In this document: positions 1 through 8,069 of the stretch, in pieces | Layout: the number at the start of each line of letters is the position of its first letter | Numbering within the stretch: position 1 is the stretch's first letter | Assembly: GCA_014879945.1 (NCBI GenBank) | Contig: JACSRE010000413.1 | Coordinates: 1-58,348, forward strand | Origin: Myxococcus sp. | GTDB lineage: Bacteria; Myxococcota; Myxococcia; Myxococcales; Myxococcaceae | Direction: 5' to 3' | DNA length: 58,348 bases | The notes under the pieces: model-generated | Told to the model about the DNA's origin: nothing | Seen by the model: only the letters and a program-made list of their open reading frames with translations | Database searches by the model: none | Made by a program: the position numbers and the translations under genes

Positions 1-426
1 GGGCTGCGCGCCAGGGCGCGGCGGGGCGGGCACCACCAGCTCGACCGCGGCCGCCTTCACGCCGTCCATCGTCTCGAGTGACTCTTCGAGGTCGCCCTCC
101 TGGGCCTCGAGCGCCCGCAGCTTCTCGGCCTGGGGCGTCTCGATGAGGCTGGCGGTCTCGACCAGCGCCTGGGTCGTCTTGCGCCCCTTGCGAGGCAGCT
201 TCAGCTCGGTGAGCACCCTCAGCGCCTCGGTGGACTTCGCGTCGTCGAGCTCGATGGCCCAGGTCGGCTTCTTGCCCTTTTCGGGCACCTTCTTCGCGTC
301 GAAGCCGCGCGAGGTGAGCTCGGTGACGATCTCGTTGGCGTCGCGCTCCTCGAGGCCGTGCTGAATCTGGCTGCGGCAGCCGACGAAAAGCAGCCCGATG
401 AGAAGGAGGGGGAGTCGGGGGGACAT
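1..426 (-). CDS. sctJ: Type III secretion inner-ring lipoprotein SctJ (YscJ/PrgK family), 3' end beyond window
   Basis: The first 142 residues of a minus-strand gene run off the left edge of the window. The N-terminus is a lipoprotein signal, with a hydrophobic stretch (residues 6-15) followed by a FVGC lipobox at Cys17. Next comes the start of the YscJ/FliF ring fold: GLEERDANEIVTEL at about 24-37, with the conserved 'ERDANEI' helix, then a second motif around ETASLIETPQAEK. In the family this lipoprotein forms the inner-membrane ring of the type III secretion basal body. It starts 8 bases after the sctI stop, with a GAGG ribosome site overlapping that stop. The gene order (candidate needle, sctI, sctJ) matches known injectisome operons. 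Identification is firm; only the C-terminal half is unseen. Confidence 0.88.
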   Translation of the reverse strand, partial: MSPRLPLLLIGLLFVGCRSQIQHGLEERDANEIVTELTSRGFDAKKVPEKGKKPTWAIELDDAKSTEALRVLTELKLPRKGRKTTQALVETASLIETPQAEKLRALEAQEGDLEESLETMDGVKAAAVELVVPAPPRPGAQP

Positions 427-434
427 GGCGTGCC

Positions 435-890
435 TCACACCTGCGTCTGGAGAACCTGCTTCACGCCGTTGGTGGCCTTCTCGACGACCTTTCCAGCGAG
501 ATCGAGCTCCTGGCTGGCGCGGTACACGTGGGCCTGGAGCGAGAGCAGCTCGGCGGGGCTGAACGCCTTCCCCGACTCGGCGAGCTGGAGGATCTGGTCC
601 ATGCGTGACTGCGCCGCCTGCACCTGGTCGAGCATCTTGCCGGCCACCTGCTGGGGCTGGTTCGCCGCGCCCACCTTCGTCGTCGAGGTCGCCTCGGCTT
701 TGCATGGCGCGGCGCGCTCGACGGCGGCGGCCCGCGCCTGCTGCTGCGCGGGAATCGGTGCGTTCTCGAGCCGCTGGGGCCCCTGCGCCTGGCCCTTGAA
801 CACCTTGCTGAAGGCGTCTTGTGGCTTGTTGACGGAGCCGGCGCCCGAGACGCCCGCCGTGCCGACACCGCTGAGAGGGTTGATGGCCAT
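435..890 (-). CDS. sctI: Type III secretion inner rod protein SctI (YscI/HrpB/PrgJ family)
   Basis: A 151-residue protein. The first 100 residues are Ala/Gln/Pro-rich and poorly conserved. The C-terminal 45 residues carry the family signature: a helix SPAELLSLQAHVYRASQELDL followed by a KVVEKATNGVKQ segment and a short QTQV tail. Family members form the rod inside the basal body that links the export gate to the needle. The gene lies between a candidate needle/filament gene upstream and sctJ downstream, with only 8 bases to each neighbour, so the three are probably one operon. It is longer than PrgJ (about 100 residues) because of its N-terminal extension. Confidence 0.85.
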   Translation of the reverse strand: MAINPLSGVGTAGVSGAGSVNKPQDAFSKVFKGQAQGPQRLENAPIPAQQQARAAAVERAAPCKAEATSTTKVGAANQPQQVAGKMLDQVQAAQSRMDQILQLAESGKAFSPAELLSLQAHVYRASQELDLAGKVVEKATNGVKQVLQTQV

Positions 891-898
891 GGCGTGCC

Positions 899-1369
899 TC
901 AGCGGATGTTGTTGATGGCGGCCTTCGCCGAGTCGTGCCGCACCTTGAGCACGTTCGAGATGGTGTTGTACTCTCGGCTCTCTTGCTGCATCGCCATCTG
1001 CATGGCCATGGAGCGGTTCGCCTCGGCGCGCATCTCGTTGACCATGCCCGCGGCGTCGCCCCCGACGGCGGCGTTCGCGAGACCACCACCGAGGCCGCCG
1101 CCGCCCGACGCGACGCCGCCGCCGACGTTGATGATGCCCGACGACGCGGCGGCCGCGGAGTGGGGCGCCTGGCTGGCGAAGCCGGTGACCGCCGAGACGG
1201 CCGCGCTCACCACGCCGGCGCCCGGCATGTTCTGGAGCACCGCCCCGCTCACCAGGCCGACCGCCTTCGCGCCCTGCTGAAGCGAGGTCTTGAGCACCTC
1301 GCCGAAGTCTTGCTTCTGGCTCTGGCGGCCAACGGTCTGGGTGATGGACACCTGGTCGATGCGGCTCAT
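899..1369 (-). CDS. Type III secretion-associated protein, candidate needle or filament subunit
   Basis: A 156-residue protein. I chose the ATG at 1367-1369 because a strong GGAGGA ribosome site (minus strand, 1376-1381) sits six bases upstream; the reading frame continues further upstream but overlaps the patatin gene. Visible regions are a polar N-terminus, a hydrophobic helix-prone segment (33-66), a flexible Gly/Ala/Ser tract (72-105) and a C-terminal amphipathic helix (about 108-156) ending in KAAINNIR. There are no Cys residues and no signal peptide. In injectisome operons the gene before sctI is often the needle gene (for example prgI-prgJ-prgK), and C-terminal helices of this kind are typical of needle, filament and translocator proteins. 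The role is inferred from position and helix pattern; I do not recognise the family. Confidence 0.5.
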   Translation of the reverse strand: MSRIDQVSITQTVGRQSQKQDFGEVLKTSLQQGAKAVGLVSGAVLQNMPGAGVVSAAVSAVTGFASQAPHSAAAASSGIINVGGGVASGGGGLGGGLANAAVGGDAAGMVNEMRAEANRSMAMQMAMQQESREYNTISNVLKVRHDSAKAAINNIR

Positions 1370-1470
1370 GGTCGTTCCTCCAGCGAGTGTGGAGGGGCCC
1401 TGAGCACCAAGCGTGCCTGCGCCAACCGGGCAGAACGGTTGCGCAAACCGGGTCCGCTCCGACAGACCGC

Positions 1471-2682
1471 TCAGTCCGGGGCGAAGAACTCGAGCAGCTG
1501 CTCGCGACGGGCGTGGGCGTCGCTCATGCCCAGCTCGATGAGGTCGCGCGCGTAGGGGCCGTCGAAGAGCAGGTAGCTGCCGAGCTCTGCCTGGCTGAAG
1601 AGCTGGCTCCCGGCGAGGCGGTGCAGCAGGCGGGTGGGCAGGGCCTCGGTCGACTCCCGGTTGGCGCGCGACTCGAGGTGGGGCCGGGCGATGTCGGTGA
1701 GATCGCGCGACGGGCGCACCACCAGCTCTCGAATGAAGCGGTAGGGCACGCCGCGGGTCGAGGCCATGGCGGCGTTGAGCTGCTCGACGAAGAGCTCGCC
1801 CCCGAGCTGCCGGCCCTTCTCGACCAGCGCGTTCACGCGGCGCAGGCGATCGAGATCGTGATCGAGCCGATCGAGCATCAACGCGTTGAGCACCTTGCCG
1901 ATCACCTGCGGCGTCGAGGGCAGGCTGGTGAGCCTGGGCGGGTCGACCGCGACGCGAGGCTTGTGCCGCAGCGAGAGGATGAGGAGCCGGTCGGCGCCCA
2001 GCCGGAGGGCCGGCGAGACCGGGGTGTTCTGGCGAACGAAGCCGTCGCAGTAGTACTCGTCGCCGACCTTCACCGAGCGGAAGAGCAGGGGAATCGCGGC
2101 CGAGGCGAGGGCGTGCTCCGGGCCCAGCACCACGTCGGTCGCGACCGTCCACGGGTCGCGGCTCCACTCGGGCAGGCCGGGCTCGCGGCGCTGGAGGAAC
2201 ACCTCGGTGCGGCCGTCACGAATCCGGGTGGCGCTGACCGAGACGGCGTCGAAGAGGCCCCTGGCCAGGTTCGCGGCGATGCGGGGCCAGGCGATGCGTT
2301 GGTGCACCATCGCCTCGAGCGGCTCGGGGTGGAGGAAGTCGTAGAGCCGCCAGCCATCGGGCTTCTCGTCGTTGCGGGTGGCCTGCCACATCTTGCGGCC
2401 GACGCTCCAGGCCGACTCGCCGGCGACCTTGAAGACCTCTTCGAGCGAGAGGCTGGTCCACAGCGAGGCGAGGCCGCGGCCCTGATCATCGGGCGCGTCC
2501 ATGGTGGCGGCGAGGTAGCACGCCGTCATCGCGCCGACCGAGGTGCCCGAGAGGATGTCGAAGCGCACGTGGCGGCGCACGTCGGGCGTCAGCTCTTCAC
2601 GCAGGTAGCGAATGATTCCCGCTTCCCACGCCCCGCGCGCGCCGCCGCCGCTGCAGACCAGGCCGATCTTCGCCCGAGTCAT
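1471..2682 (-). CDS. Patatin-like phospholipase
   Basis: A 403-residue protein of the patatin/RssA fold. Visible motifs are the oxyanion loop GGGARG at residues 12-17, the nucleophile elbow GTSVG at 46-50 with Ser48, and the second catalytic residue Asp213 in CDGF, where most relatives have DGG or DGA. Patatin enzymes hydrolyse acyl chains from phospholipids using this Ser-Asp dyad. There is no signal peptide or membrane segment; the catalytic domain starts at the N-terminus, and residues 230-403 form a helical tail without a recognised domain. It lies about 100 bases upstream of the type III secretion genes on the same strand, and diverges from the PilZ gene. The hydrolase call is firm; substrate and any link to secretion are unknown. 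Confidence 0.85.
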   Translation of the reverse strand: MTRAKIGLVCSGGGARGAWEAGIIRYLREELTPDVRRHVRFDILSGTSVGAMTACYLAATMDAPDDQGRGLASLWTSLSLEEVFKVAGESAWSVGRKMWQATRNDEKPDGWRLYDFLHPEPLEAMVHQRIAWPRIAANLARGLFDAVSVSATRIRDGRTEVFLQRREPGLPEWSRDPWTVATDVVLGPEHALASAAIPLLFRSVKVGDEYYCDGFVRQNTPVSPALRLGADRLLILSLRHKPRVAVDPPRLTSLPSTPQVIGKVLNALMLDRLDHDLDRLRRVNALVEKGRQLGGELFVEQLNAAMASTRGVPYRFIRELVVRPSRDLTDIARPHLESRANRESTEALPTRLLHRLAGSQLFSQAELGSYLLFDGPYARDLIELGMSDAHARREQLLEFFAPD

Positions 2683-2781
2683 GTCAGCGGCTTCCGATCA
2701 GCGAGCGTCGAAAAATTGCGGCAGCCACAGGGCGATCCATCCTTGCACCGGCTTGTTGCACACCACGCGAAAGAGGACCCG

Positions 2782-3108
2782 ATGATCAGCATCACTGCCC
2801 AGCCGCCGTCTCCCACGCGCAGTCACCCCCGAGTCGATGCGCGCTTCATGGTCAAGCTCTTCACGCAGGGCAAGGCCGTGTTGGCGAAGGCCGACAACCT
2901 GTCGATGGAGGGCCTGCGGGTGCTGGGCGACTTCCTGGCGTCGGGCGACCGCGTGACGCTCTCGATTCCGCTGCCCGACGACCGCGAGGTGGTGACGGCC
3001 GCCACTGTACGTCGTCGCGACGAGGAGGCGGTCGCGGTGGAGTTCGACCAGCTCGACTGGGACGACATGTTCGCGCTCGCGCGCTTCGTTCACCCGCGCC
3101 TGCCGTAG
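2782..3108 (+). CDS. PilZ-domain protein
   Basis: A 108-residue, essentially single-domain PilZ protein. Both canonical cyclic-di-GMP contacts are visible: RxxxR as Arg17-Arg21 and NxSxxG as Asn39-Ser41-Gly44. A conserved beta-barrel pattern follows, ending in VAVEF near residue 93. The family binds cyclic-di-GMP and relays it to motility, polysaccharide or transcription machinery. The start is set by AGAGGA at 2772-2777, five bases before the ATG. It is divergent from the patatin gene and convergent with the response regulator at 3117. No output domain is attached, so the partner is not visible. Confidence 0.85.
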   Translation: MISITAQPPSPTRSHPRVDARFMVKLFTQGKAVLAKADNLSMEGLRVLGDFLASGDRVTLSIPLPDDREVVTAATVRRRDEEAVAVEFDQLDWDDMFALARFVHPRLP

Positions 3109-3116
3109 GCGCTCGC

Positions 3117-3497
3117 TCAGCCCTTCGCCGCGCGCAGGGTGGCCACCAGGTCCATCAGCTCGGCGCCGCGGAAGGGCTTGTGAATGTACCCGTCGGCGCC
3201 GGCCTTCATGGCGACCTCGACGTCGCTCTTCTTGGCCTTGGCCGTGAGCATGTGGAGCGGCACCTTCGCCGTCGCCGCGTCGGCCCGCAGCATGCGGCAC
3301 ACGGTGATGCCGTCGAGCTGGGGCAACACCACGTCGAGCAGGATCAGGTCGAACGACTGGGTCCGCGCGAGCTTGAGCCCCTCGGCGCCCGTCGCCGCGC
3401 ACTCCACCTCGACGTCGCCATCGCTGAGCATGCTGCGCACCAGCTCGCGGATCACCGGCTCGTCTTCGACCACCAGGATGCGAAACGGCGAACCCAT
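3117..3497 (-). CDS. Single-domain response regulator (CheY-like receiver)
   Basis: A 126-residue stand-alone receiver domain. The acidic pocket (Glu11, Asp12), phosphoacceptor Asp55, switch Thr85 and Lys107 (in HKPF) are all present, so it should be phosphorylatable. It has no DNA-binding or enzymatic output and probably acts by protein contact in a phosphorelay or motility/secretion pathway. The start ATG at 3495-3497 gives the expected first beta strand, FRILVVEDE. It lies 53 bases downstream of the ABC permease on the same strand and may be co-transcribed. No dedicated kinase is adjacent; the nearest is the hybrid kinase at 19639. Confidence 0.88.
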   Translation of the reverse strand: MGSPFRILVVEDEPVIRELVRSMLSDGDVEVECAATGAEGLKLARTQSFDLILLDVVLPQLDGITVCRMLRADAATAKVPLHMLTAKAKKSDVEVAMKAGADGYIHKPFRGAELMDLVATLRAAKG

Positions 3498-3550
3498 GCG
3501 CCCGGGAGCATAGCCTGTTCCGTCACGCTCGACGCGAAGGCCTGGCGCCG

Positions 3551-6115
3551 TCATTCGTAGGCCAGGGCCTCCACCACGTCGAGCCGGGCCGCGCGCCGGG
3601 CAGGGTAGAGCCCCGCGAGCGTGGACGCGACGATCGAGATGAGGAGCATCTGCCCCGCGGTGACCCAGGGGAAGAGGAACGGAAAGCTCCACCCCGTCGC
3701 CTGCACGCCCACGACCTTGGTCAGCACCAGGCCTACCAACGCGCCTACACACGTACCCATCAGCCCGCCGACCAACCCGATCAGGCTCGCCTCGGCCGCG
3801 ATGAGCCGGAGCACCTGCTTTCGGTCGGCGCCGATGGCCCGCAGCAGGCCGATCTCTCGCGTGCGATCGAGCACCGCCGCCAGCAGCGTGTTGATGATGC
3901 CCAGCAGCGCCAGCAGCACCGCCACGACCTCCATCGCGTAGGTCACCTTGAAGGCGCTCCCCACCAGGTTCATCGCCTCGTCGCGCAGCTCGGCGTTCGA
4001 GAGCACGTAGAGATCGAAGGCCTTGCCGAAGCGCTCGGTCACCTTCTGGCGCACGGCCTCGATCTTCGACGGGTCGTCCACGTACAGGTGGTAGCTGTCG
4101 ACCTGATCGTCGTTGAACTGCCGGGTGAAGTGCTTGCGCTCGATGATGATCGAGCCCTGGTCCGAGGTGTAGTCGATGATCACCGCGCCCACCTTCCAGG
4201 TGTGCACGCCGGTGGGCGTCTTCACCTCGAACGCGTCGCCGACCTTCAGGTTGCGGCGCCGGGCGAAGTTCTCGCTGATGGTGACGAGGTCCTTCTCGCG
4301 CTCGGCGGGGGTGGGCAGCGAGCCCGACAACACCGTGGGCTGGCCCCTTCGCTCGTACACCTCGGGGATGAGCGAGATGATGAAGACGCGCAGCCCGAGC
4401 ACATCGGCCGGGTAGACGCGCACGCGGTCGAGCGCAGACACCGACTCGAAGCGCTCGAGCTCGTCGCCGACCGACGCGGCCATCGGCTGGTTCTGCACGC
4501 CCGCGACCTTGGCCGACGAGGTGACGAAGAGGTCGGCGGGAATGGCCTGGCGAATCCACGTCTCGGCGCTGCGCTGGAAGCTGCCGATGAAGGCGCCGAG
4601 CGTGATGCTCATCGCCACGCCCACCGAGAGGGCCGAGACGGGCACCGCCGTGCGCACCGGCGCGCGCGCGAAGTTGTCGGCGGCCAGGCGGCCCGGGAAG
4701 CCCCAGAGGGCCTGGCTCGGCCCGGCCAGCGGCCCGTTGAGGTGCCGCAGCAACAGCGGCGAGAGCAGCGTCGCGCCCATCAAGATGAAGAAGATGCAGA
4801 TGTACCCGCCGATGGGCAGGTTCTCGACCGGGGGAGGAATGAGGGTGGCCGGCCACGCCAGGGCCAGCAGGGCGACGCCGGTGTAGATGGGCCAGGAGCG
4901 CACCTCGACCGCGCCCGCGCCGACCGCGACGTCACGGCGCAGCGCCTCGACCGGCTGCACGCCCGACGCGATGATGGCCGGGCGGAGGGCCGCGAAGATG
5001 CTCCCGAAGATGCCCAGCGCGGCGCCGAACGCGACCTCGGGCAGGCCCAGCTGCACGTCCTGGGCGTTCACCTGCACGTAGATCTGCGAGACGGTGTCGC
5101 TCACCCACGAGATCGCCCCGCGCCCCACCAGCAGCCCGAAGGGAATGCCGATGGCGCTGCCGATGGACCCGAGGAGGAAGGCCTCGAGGGCGAAGAGGGT
5201 GCGAATGCCGCTGCGGGTGGTGCCCAGGGCGCGCAGGGTGCCGATCTCCCGCCGGCGCTGGAGCACGCTGATCGACACCGTGTTGTAGACGAGGAAGACG
5301 CCCACCAGCAGGGCCACGGCGCTCCCGAGGTTGAGCCCGAGCTGAAAGCTCCGCACCATGGTCTCGACGCTCGCGCCGCGGCTGTCAGGCCGATCGATCT
5401 CGTAGGCCGGGCCGAACTTCTCTCGCAGCGCGTTGACCACCGGCTCCCAGCCGATCACCGGGTCGATCTTCACGTCGAGGCGATCGAAGACGCGGCCGCG
5501 GCCGAAGGCCTCTTGCGCCGACGCGAAGAACATCACCCCCACCGAGCCGCCGAACGCGGTGACGGGCCCGGTCTCTTTCAAGAGGCCGTGCACCACGAAG
5601 TCCTTCGCGCCGTCCTGGGTGAGGAGCTGAAAGGTGGAGCCGGCCGTGAGCGCGTGCGCCTTCGCGAAGCGCTCGCCCACCAGCATGCGATCGGTCGAGT
5701 TGAGGAACTCGAGATCGTCGTTGAGCTTGCCGACGTCGCGATCGACGCCCTCGTACGAGCGGAAGTACCCGTCATCGAGGAAGTCGATGCCCATCACGTA
5801 GAGCGACTCGCCCGGGCTGTCCTTCACCGGCGCGACCACCGTCAGCGTGCCGGCCGCGTGCAGCACGCCCTTCACCTTCCGGGTCTGCTCGAGCAGCTCC
5901 TCGGGGAAGCCGGCCACCGTGCCGGCGATCGACACGTCGGCCTTGCCCGCCACCGTGTCGATGGTCGACCGGAACGCCTGGGTCACCGAGCGGTTGATCG
6001 ACGAGATGCCGACGAGGGTAGCGACCCCGACGGCGACGCCCATGACGGTGAGCGCCGTGCGCAGCGGGCTGTCGAAGAGGTGACGAAACGAGACCAACCG
6101 CAGGAGCGCGAGCAT
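3551..6115 (-). CDS. ABC transporter permease, double FtsX/MacB-type
   Basis: An 854-residue inner-membrane permease with the two-copy FtsX architecture. It has a first membrane segment at about 19-38 and a periplasmic domain. A first FtsX block (about 255-400) contains the REIGTLRALG loop, and two central membrane segments lie at about 410-460. A second periplasmic domain follows, then a second FtsX block (about 725 to the end) with REIGLLRAIGA, ending in the ARLDVVEAL coupling sequence. Such permeases pair with a LolD/MacB-type ATPase to move lipoproteins, lipids or peptides out of the inner membrane. The matching ATPase is encoded upstream at 6644, separated by the small SpoIIAA-like gene. 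The substrate cannot be read from sequence. Confidence 0.85.
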   Translation of the reverse strand: MLALLRLVSFRHLFDSPLRTALTVMGVAVGVATLVGISSINRSVTQAFRSTIDTVAGKADVSIAGTVAGFPEELLEQTRKVKGVLHAAGTLTVVAPVKDSPGESLYVMGIDFLDDGYFRSYEGVDRDVGKLNDDLEFLNSTDRMLVGERFAKAHALTAGSTFQLLTQDGAKDFVVHGLLKETGPVTAFGGSVGVMFFASAQEAFGRGRVFDRLDVKIDPVIGWEPVVNALREKFGPAYEIDRPDSRGASVETMVRSFQLGLNLGSAVALLVGVFLVYNTVSISVLQRRREIGTLRALGTTRSGIRTLFALEAFLLGSIGSAIGIPFGLLVGRGAISWVSDTVSQIYVQVNAQDVQLGLPEVAFGAALGIFGSIFAALRPAIIASGVQPVEALRRDVAVGAGAVEVRSWPIYTGVALLALAWPATLIPPPVENLPIGGYICIFFILMGATLLSPLLLRHLNGPLAGPSQALWGFPGRLAADNFARAPVRTAVPVSALSVGVAMSITLGAFIGSFQRSAETWIRQAIPADLFVTSSAKVAGVQNQPMAASVGDELERFESVSALDRVRVYPADVLGLRVFIISLIPEVYERRGQPTVLSGSLPTPAEREKDLVTISENFARRRNLKVGDAFEVKTPTGVHTWKVGAVIIDYTSDQGSIIIERKHFTRQFNDDQVDSYHLYVDDPSKIEAVRQKVTERFGKAFDLYVLSNAELRDEAMNLVGSAFKVTYAMEVVAVLLALLGIINTLLAAVLDRTREIGLLRAIGADRKQVLRLIAAEASLIGLVGGLMGTCVGALVGLVLTKVVGVQATGWSFPFLFPWVTAGQMLLISIVASTLAGLYPARRAARLDVVEALAYE

Positions 6116-6169
6116 CGGAGCGCGGCACCGTAACGCCGTTGCGCCCGCTCGTGCGCCCGAAGTGTCAGC

Positions 6170-6532
6170 TCACCGCTGGGCCAGCAGGGCCTCGGCCTCT
6201 TCGCGCGAGAAGGCCAGGTGGGCCGAGTGGCCGAGCATGCGGGCCACGCGCTCCATCTGAATGGCGGCGATGCTCGACTTGCCCACCACCCGCACCACCC
6301 GCCGCACCTTGGCGCGCGAGAGCAGCTCTCCGAGGCGCCGGGTATCGGCCGAGGGAACGTCTTCGAGCGACTCGAGCCCGCGCACGTCGGACACCACGTC
6401 GAAGGGAGCGCGCAGGCGCGTGATGGCCGCTCGCATCTGCGCCTCGGCCTCGACCGCCTCTTCCGAGGTGGGACGGCCAGAAATTTCCAACAGGAGAAAG
6501 TTACGGCCGACGTCGAGTTCGATACGGACCAC
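6170..6532 (-). CDS. Small SpoIIAA/STAS-like protein
   Basis: A protein of 120 residues from GTG at 6530-6532. This start is supported by AAGGGA nine bases upstream and by a promoter-like pair just before it. A longer reading from GTG 6626-6628 adds 32 Arg/Gly-rich residues that do not look like folded protein. The alternating beta/alpha pattern (VVRIELDV, FLLLEISG, FDVVSDVRGL, VRRVVRVVG) resembles the SpoIIAA-like/STAS fold seen in anti-sigma antagonists and in small myxobacterial proteins. There is no obvious phosphorylatable Ser at the classical place. It sits between an ABC ATPase and its permease, which may be chance or may indicate a regulatory role. The family call is tentative. Confidence 0.6.
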   Translation of the reverse strand: MVRIELDVGRNFLLLEISGRPTSEEAVEAEAQMRAAITRLRAPFDVVSDVRGLESLEDVPSADTRRLGELLSRAKVRRVVRVVGKSSIAAIQMERVARMLGHSAHLAFSREEAEALLAQR

Positions 6533-6579
6533 AGTGCGGGTTCCCTTGCTTCCGGAGAACCCCCCCACAACTGTCGGCA

Positions 6580-6608
6580 GGTATAGCGGGCGTCGGCCGC
6601 GGTTCCAA
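6580..6608 (-). promoter_or_regulatory. Sigma-70-like promoter candidate before the SpoIIAA-like gene
   Basis: On the minus strand TTGGAA (6603-6608) and TATACC (6580-6585) are separated by exactly 17 bases, four of six matches each to TTGACA and TATAAT. The predicted start of transcription lies about 40 bases before the GTG at 6532. It would allow the SpoIIAA-like gene and the downstream permease to be expressed apart from the Bat/ATPase transcript. It is a by-eye match only. Confidence 0.35.
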
Positions 6609-6643
6609 GAAGCCAGGCCGCGAATCACCCGATTCCGGGCAGG

Positions 6644-7333
6644 TCAGGCCGCTGAGCGCACCGCTTCGTCGCCGATGATGAGGCCGTCGGCCAGGCGCAC
6701 CAGCCGGTCGCCCACCTCGGCGGCCCGTGGGTCATGGGTGACCATCACCACGGTCAAGCCGCGCTCCCGGGTGGCCTCGCGAATGAGGCGCAGCACCTCG
6801 GCGCCGGTCTTGGAGTCGAGGTTGCCGGTGGGCTCGTCGGCCAGCAGCACCGAGGGCTCGCCCAGCAGGGCCCGGGCGATGGCCACGCGCTGCATCTCAC
6901 CACCCGACAGCTCGTCGGGCCGGTGCTGCCAGCGCCCCTTGAGGCCCACCTGCTCCAGGAGCGCCTGCGCTTTGGGCTCTTCGACCGCGCGCGCCCTCCC
7001 GGCCAGGAGCGAGGGGAGCAGCACGTTCTCGATCGCCGTCAGCGTGGGCAGCAGGTTGAAGAACTGGAAGATGAAGCCCAGGTGATCGCGGCGGAACCGG
7101 CTCAGCTCGTCGTCGGGCAGCTTGCTGATCTCGCGCCCGTCGATGCGGATGACGCCGCTCGAGGGCACGTCGAGCGCGCCCAGCAGGTTCAGCAGCGTCG
7201 ACTTGCCCGAGCCCGAGCTGCCCATCACCGAGAGGAACTGGCCTTTGGGCACCGTCAACGACACGCCGTTGAGCGCGCGCACCTCGCTGGCCCCGCGCCG
7301 GTAGATCTTCTGTGCGTTGACCACCTCGATCAT
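6644..7333 (-). CDS. ABC transporter ATP-binding protein, LolD/MacB type
   Basis: A 229-residue nucleotide-binding subunit with a complete motif set: Walker A GSSGSGKST at 38-46, Q-loop Gln90, signature LSGGE at 142-146, Walker B VLLADE at 162-167 and H-loop His200. The N-terminus (MIEVVNAQKIYRRG) and overall length are typical of LolD/MacB ATPases that serve FtsX-type permeases. It starts 7 bases after the batE stop, so it looks translationally linked to the Bat operon. Its permease is at 3551, beyond the small SpoIIAA-like gene. A second, separate Lol-type pair is encoded at 24171-27279. Confidence 0.9.
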   Translation of the reverse strand: MIEVVNAQKIYRRGASEVRALNGVSLTVPKGQFLSVMGSSGSGKSTLLNLLGALDVPSSGVIRIDGREISKLPDDELSRFRRDHLGFIFQFFNLLPTLTAIENVLLPSLLAGRARAVEEPKAQALLEQVGLKGRWQHRPDELSGGEMQRVAIARALLGEPSVLLADEPTGNLDSKTGAEVLRLIREATRERGLTVVMVTHDPRAAEVGDRLVRLADGLIIGDEAVRSAA

Positions 7334-7340
7334 CGGCGCC

Positions 7341-8069
7341 TCATAGGGGAGCGACCTGCGTCTTCTCGACCCAGCCCTCGAGCGCGTTGGGTAGCCGGAT
7401 TCGAACGAAGCGGCCAGTGTCTTCCATCACCCGCACCAGGAGCCCCGCGTGCACCTCGAAGGCCACCTTCGCCGACTCGCCGGGGAACTCGCGCGCCGCG
7501 GCCGTGGGCGCCGTCACCACGGCCTCGCGCACCGACTGGGCGACCCACACCTGCACGCCGACGACGGCCCCCAGGGCGGTCGAGACGAAGAAGGCTCCAG
7601 CGGTGACGAGGCCCAGCACCCAGCGCCGACCTGCAGGCGCCCGCACGAAGGCCAGGAGGAGCCCGAAGGCGAGCCACCAGGCCGCGACGAAGCCCAGGGT
7701 GATCGGCCGATCGTCGACGGCGCGCGCCAGGCGCTGGAGGAACGGATCGCTCTCTTGCGCGCCCACCACTTGATCGAGCTGGCGTTGCTGGGCCACCGCG
7801 AGCTGCGCGGCGACGTCGTCGTCTGGTGACAGGCGCGACGCGCGGGTGAGGAAGAGCACCGCTGGGCCCAGCTCGTTGGCCGCCAGGTGCGCGGTGCCGA
7901 GGTTGAAGAGCACGTCGGGCCCGCCCTGTTCGGCCGCGAGCAGGCGCTGGTACTTCTCGACCGCCACCGGGTACTCCTGCCGGTAGTAGGCGTCGTTGGC
8001 CTCGGTGAAGAGGGCCTGCGCTTCTTGCGGCGTGTAGGCCAGCACCAGCGAGAGCGTCAGGGCGATCAC
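7341..8069 (-). CDS. batE: BatE-like TPR and SH3 membrane protein
   Basis: A 242-residue protein with an N-terminal signal-like helix (1-12), TPR repeats at about 17-97, two membrane segments (about 123-142 and 151-172) and a C-terminal bacterial SH3-like domain (about 185-242). This TPR-membrane-SH3 order is typical of BatE in Bat (Bacteroides aerotolerance) operons. I chose GTG at 8067-8069 because it overlaps the batD stop as GTGA; another in-frame GTG lies two codons upstream. It is the last bat gene, and the ABC ATPase follows after 7 bases. The molecular role of Bat complexes is poorly defined; envelope stress tolerance is the usual proposal. Confidence 0.75.
   Translation of the reverse strand: MIALTLSLVLAYTPQEAQALFTEANDAYYRQEYPVAVEKYQRLLAAEQGGPDVLFNLGTAHLAANELGPAVLFLTRASRLSPDDDVAAQLAVAQQRQLDQVVGAQESDPFLQRLARAVDDRPITLGFVAAWWLAFGLLLAFVRAPAGRRWVLGLVTAGAFFVSTALGAVVGVQVWVAQSVREAVVTAPTAAAREFPGESAKVAFEVHAGLLVRVMEDTGRFVRIRLPNALEGWVEKTQVAPL

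Noticed and set aside
1380-1470. Sigma-54-like sequence (TGGCGC ... GC) upstream of the type III secretion genes
   Set aside because: The GG to GC spacing is one base short of the sigma-54 consensus, which is very spacing-sensitive.
6533-6628. Longer N-terminus of the SpoIIAA-like protein from GTG 6626-6628
   Set aside because: The added 32 residues are Arg/Gly-rich without fold character and overlap the promoter-like sequence. The GTG at 6532 has a better ribosome site. The longer form is not fully excluded.
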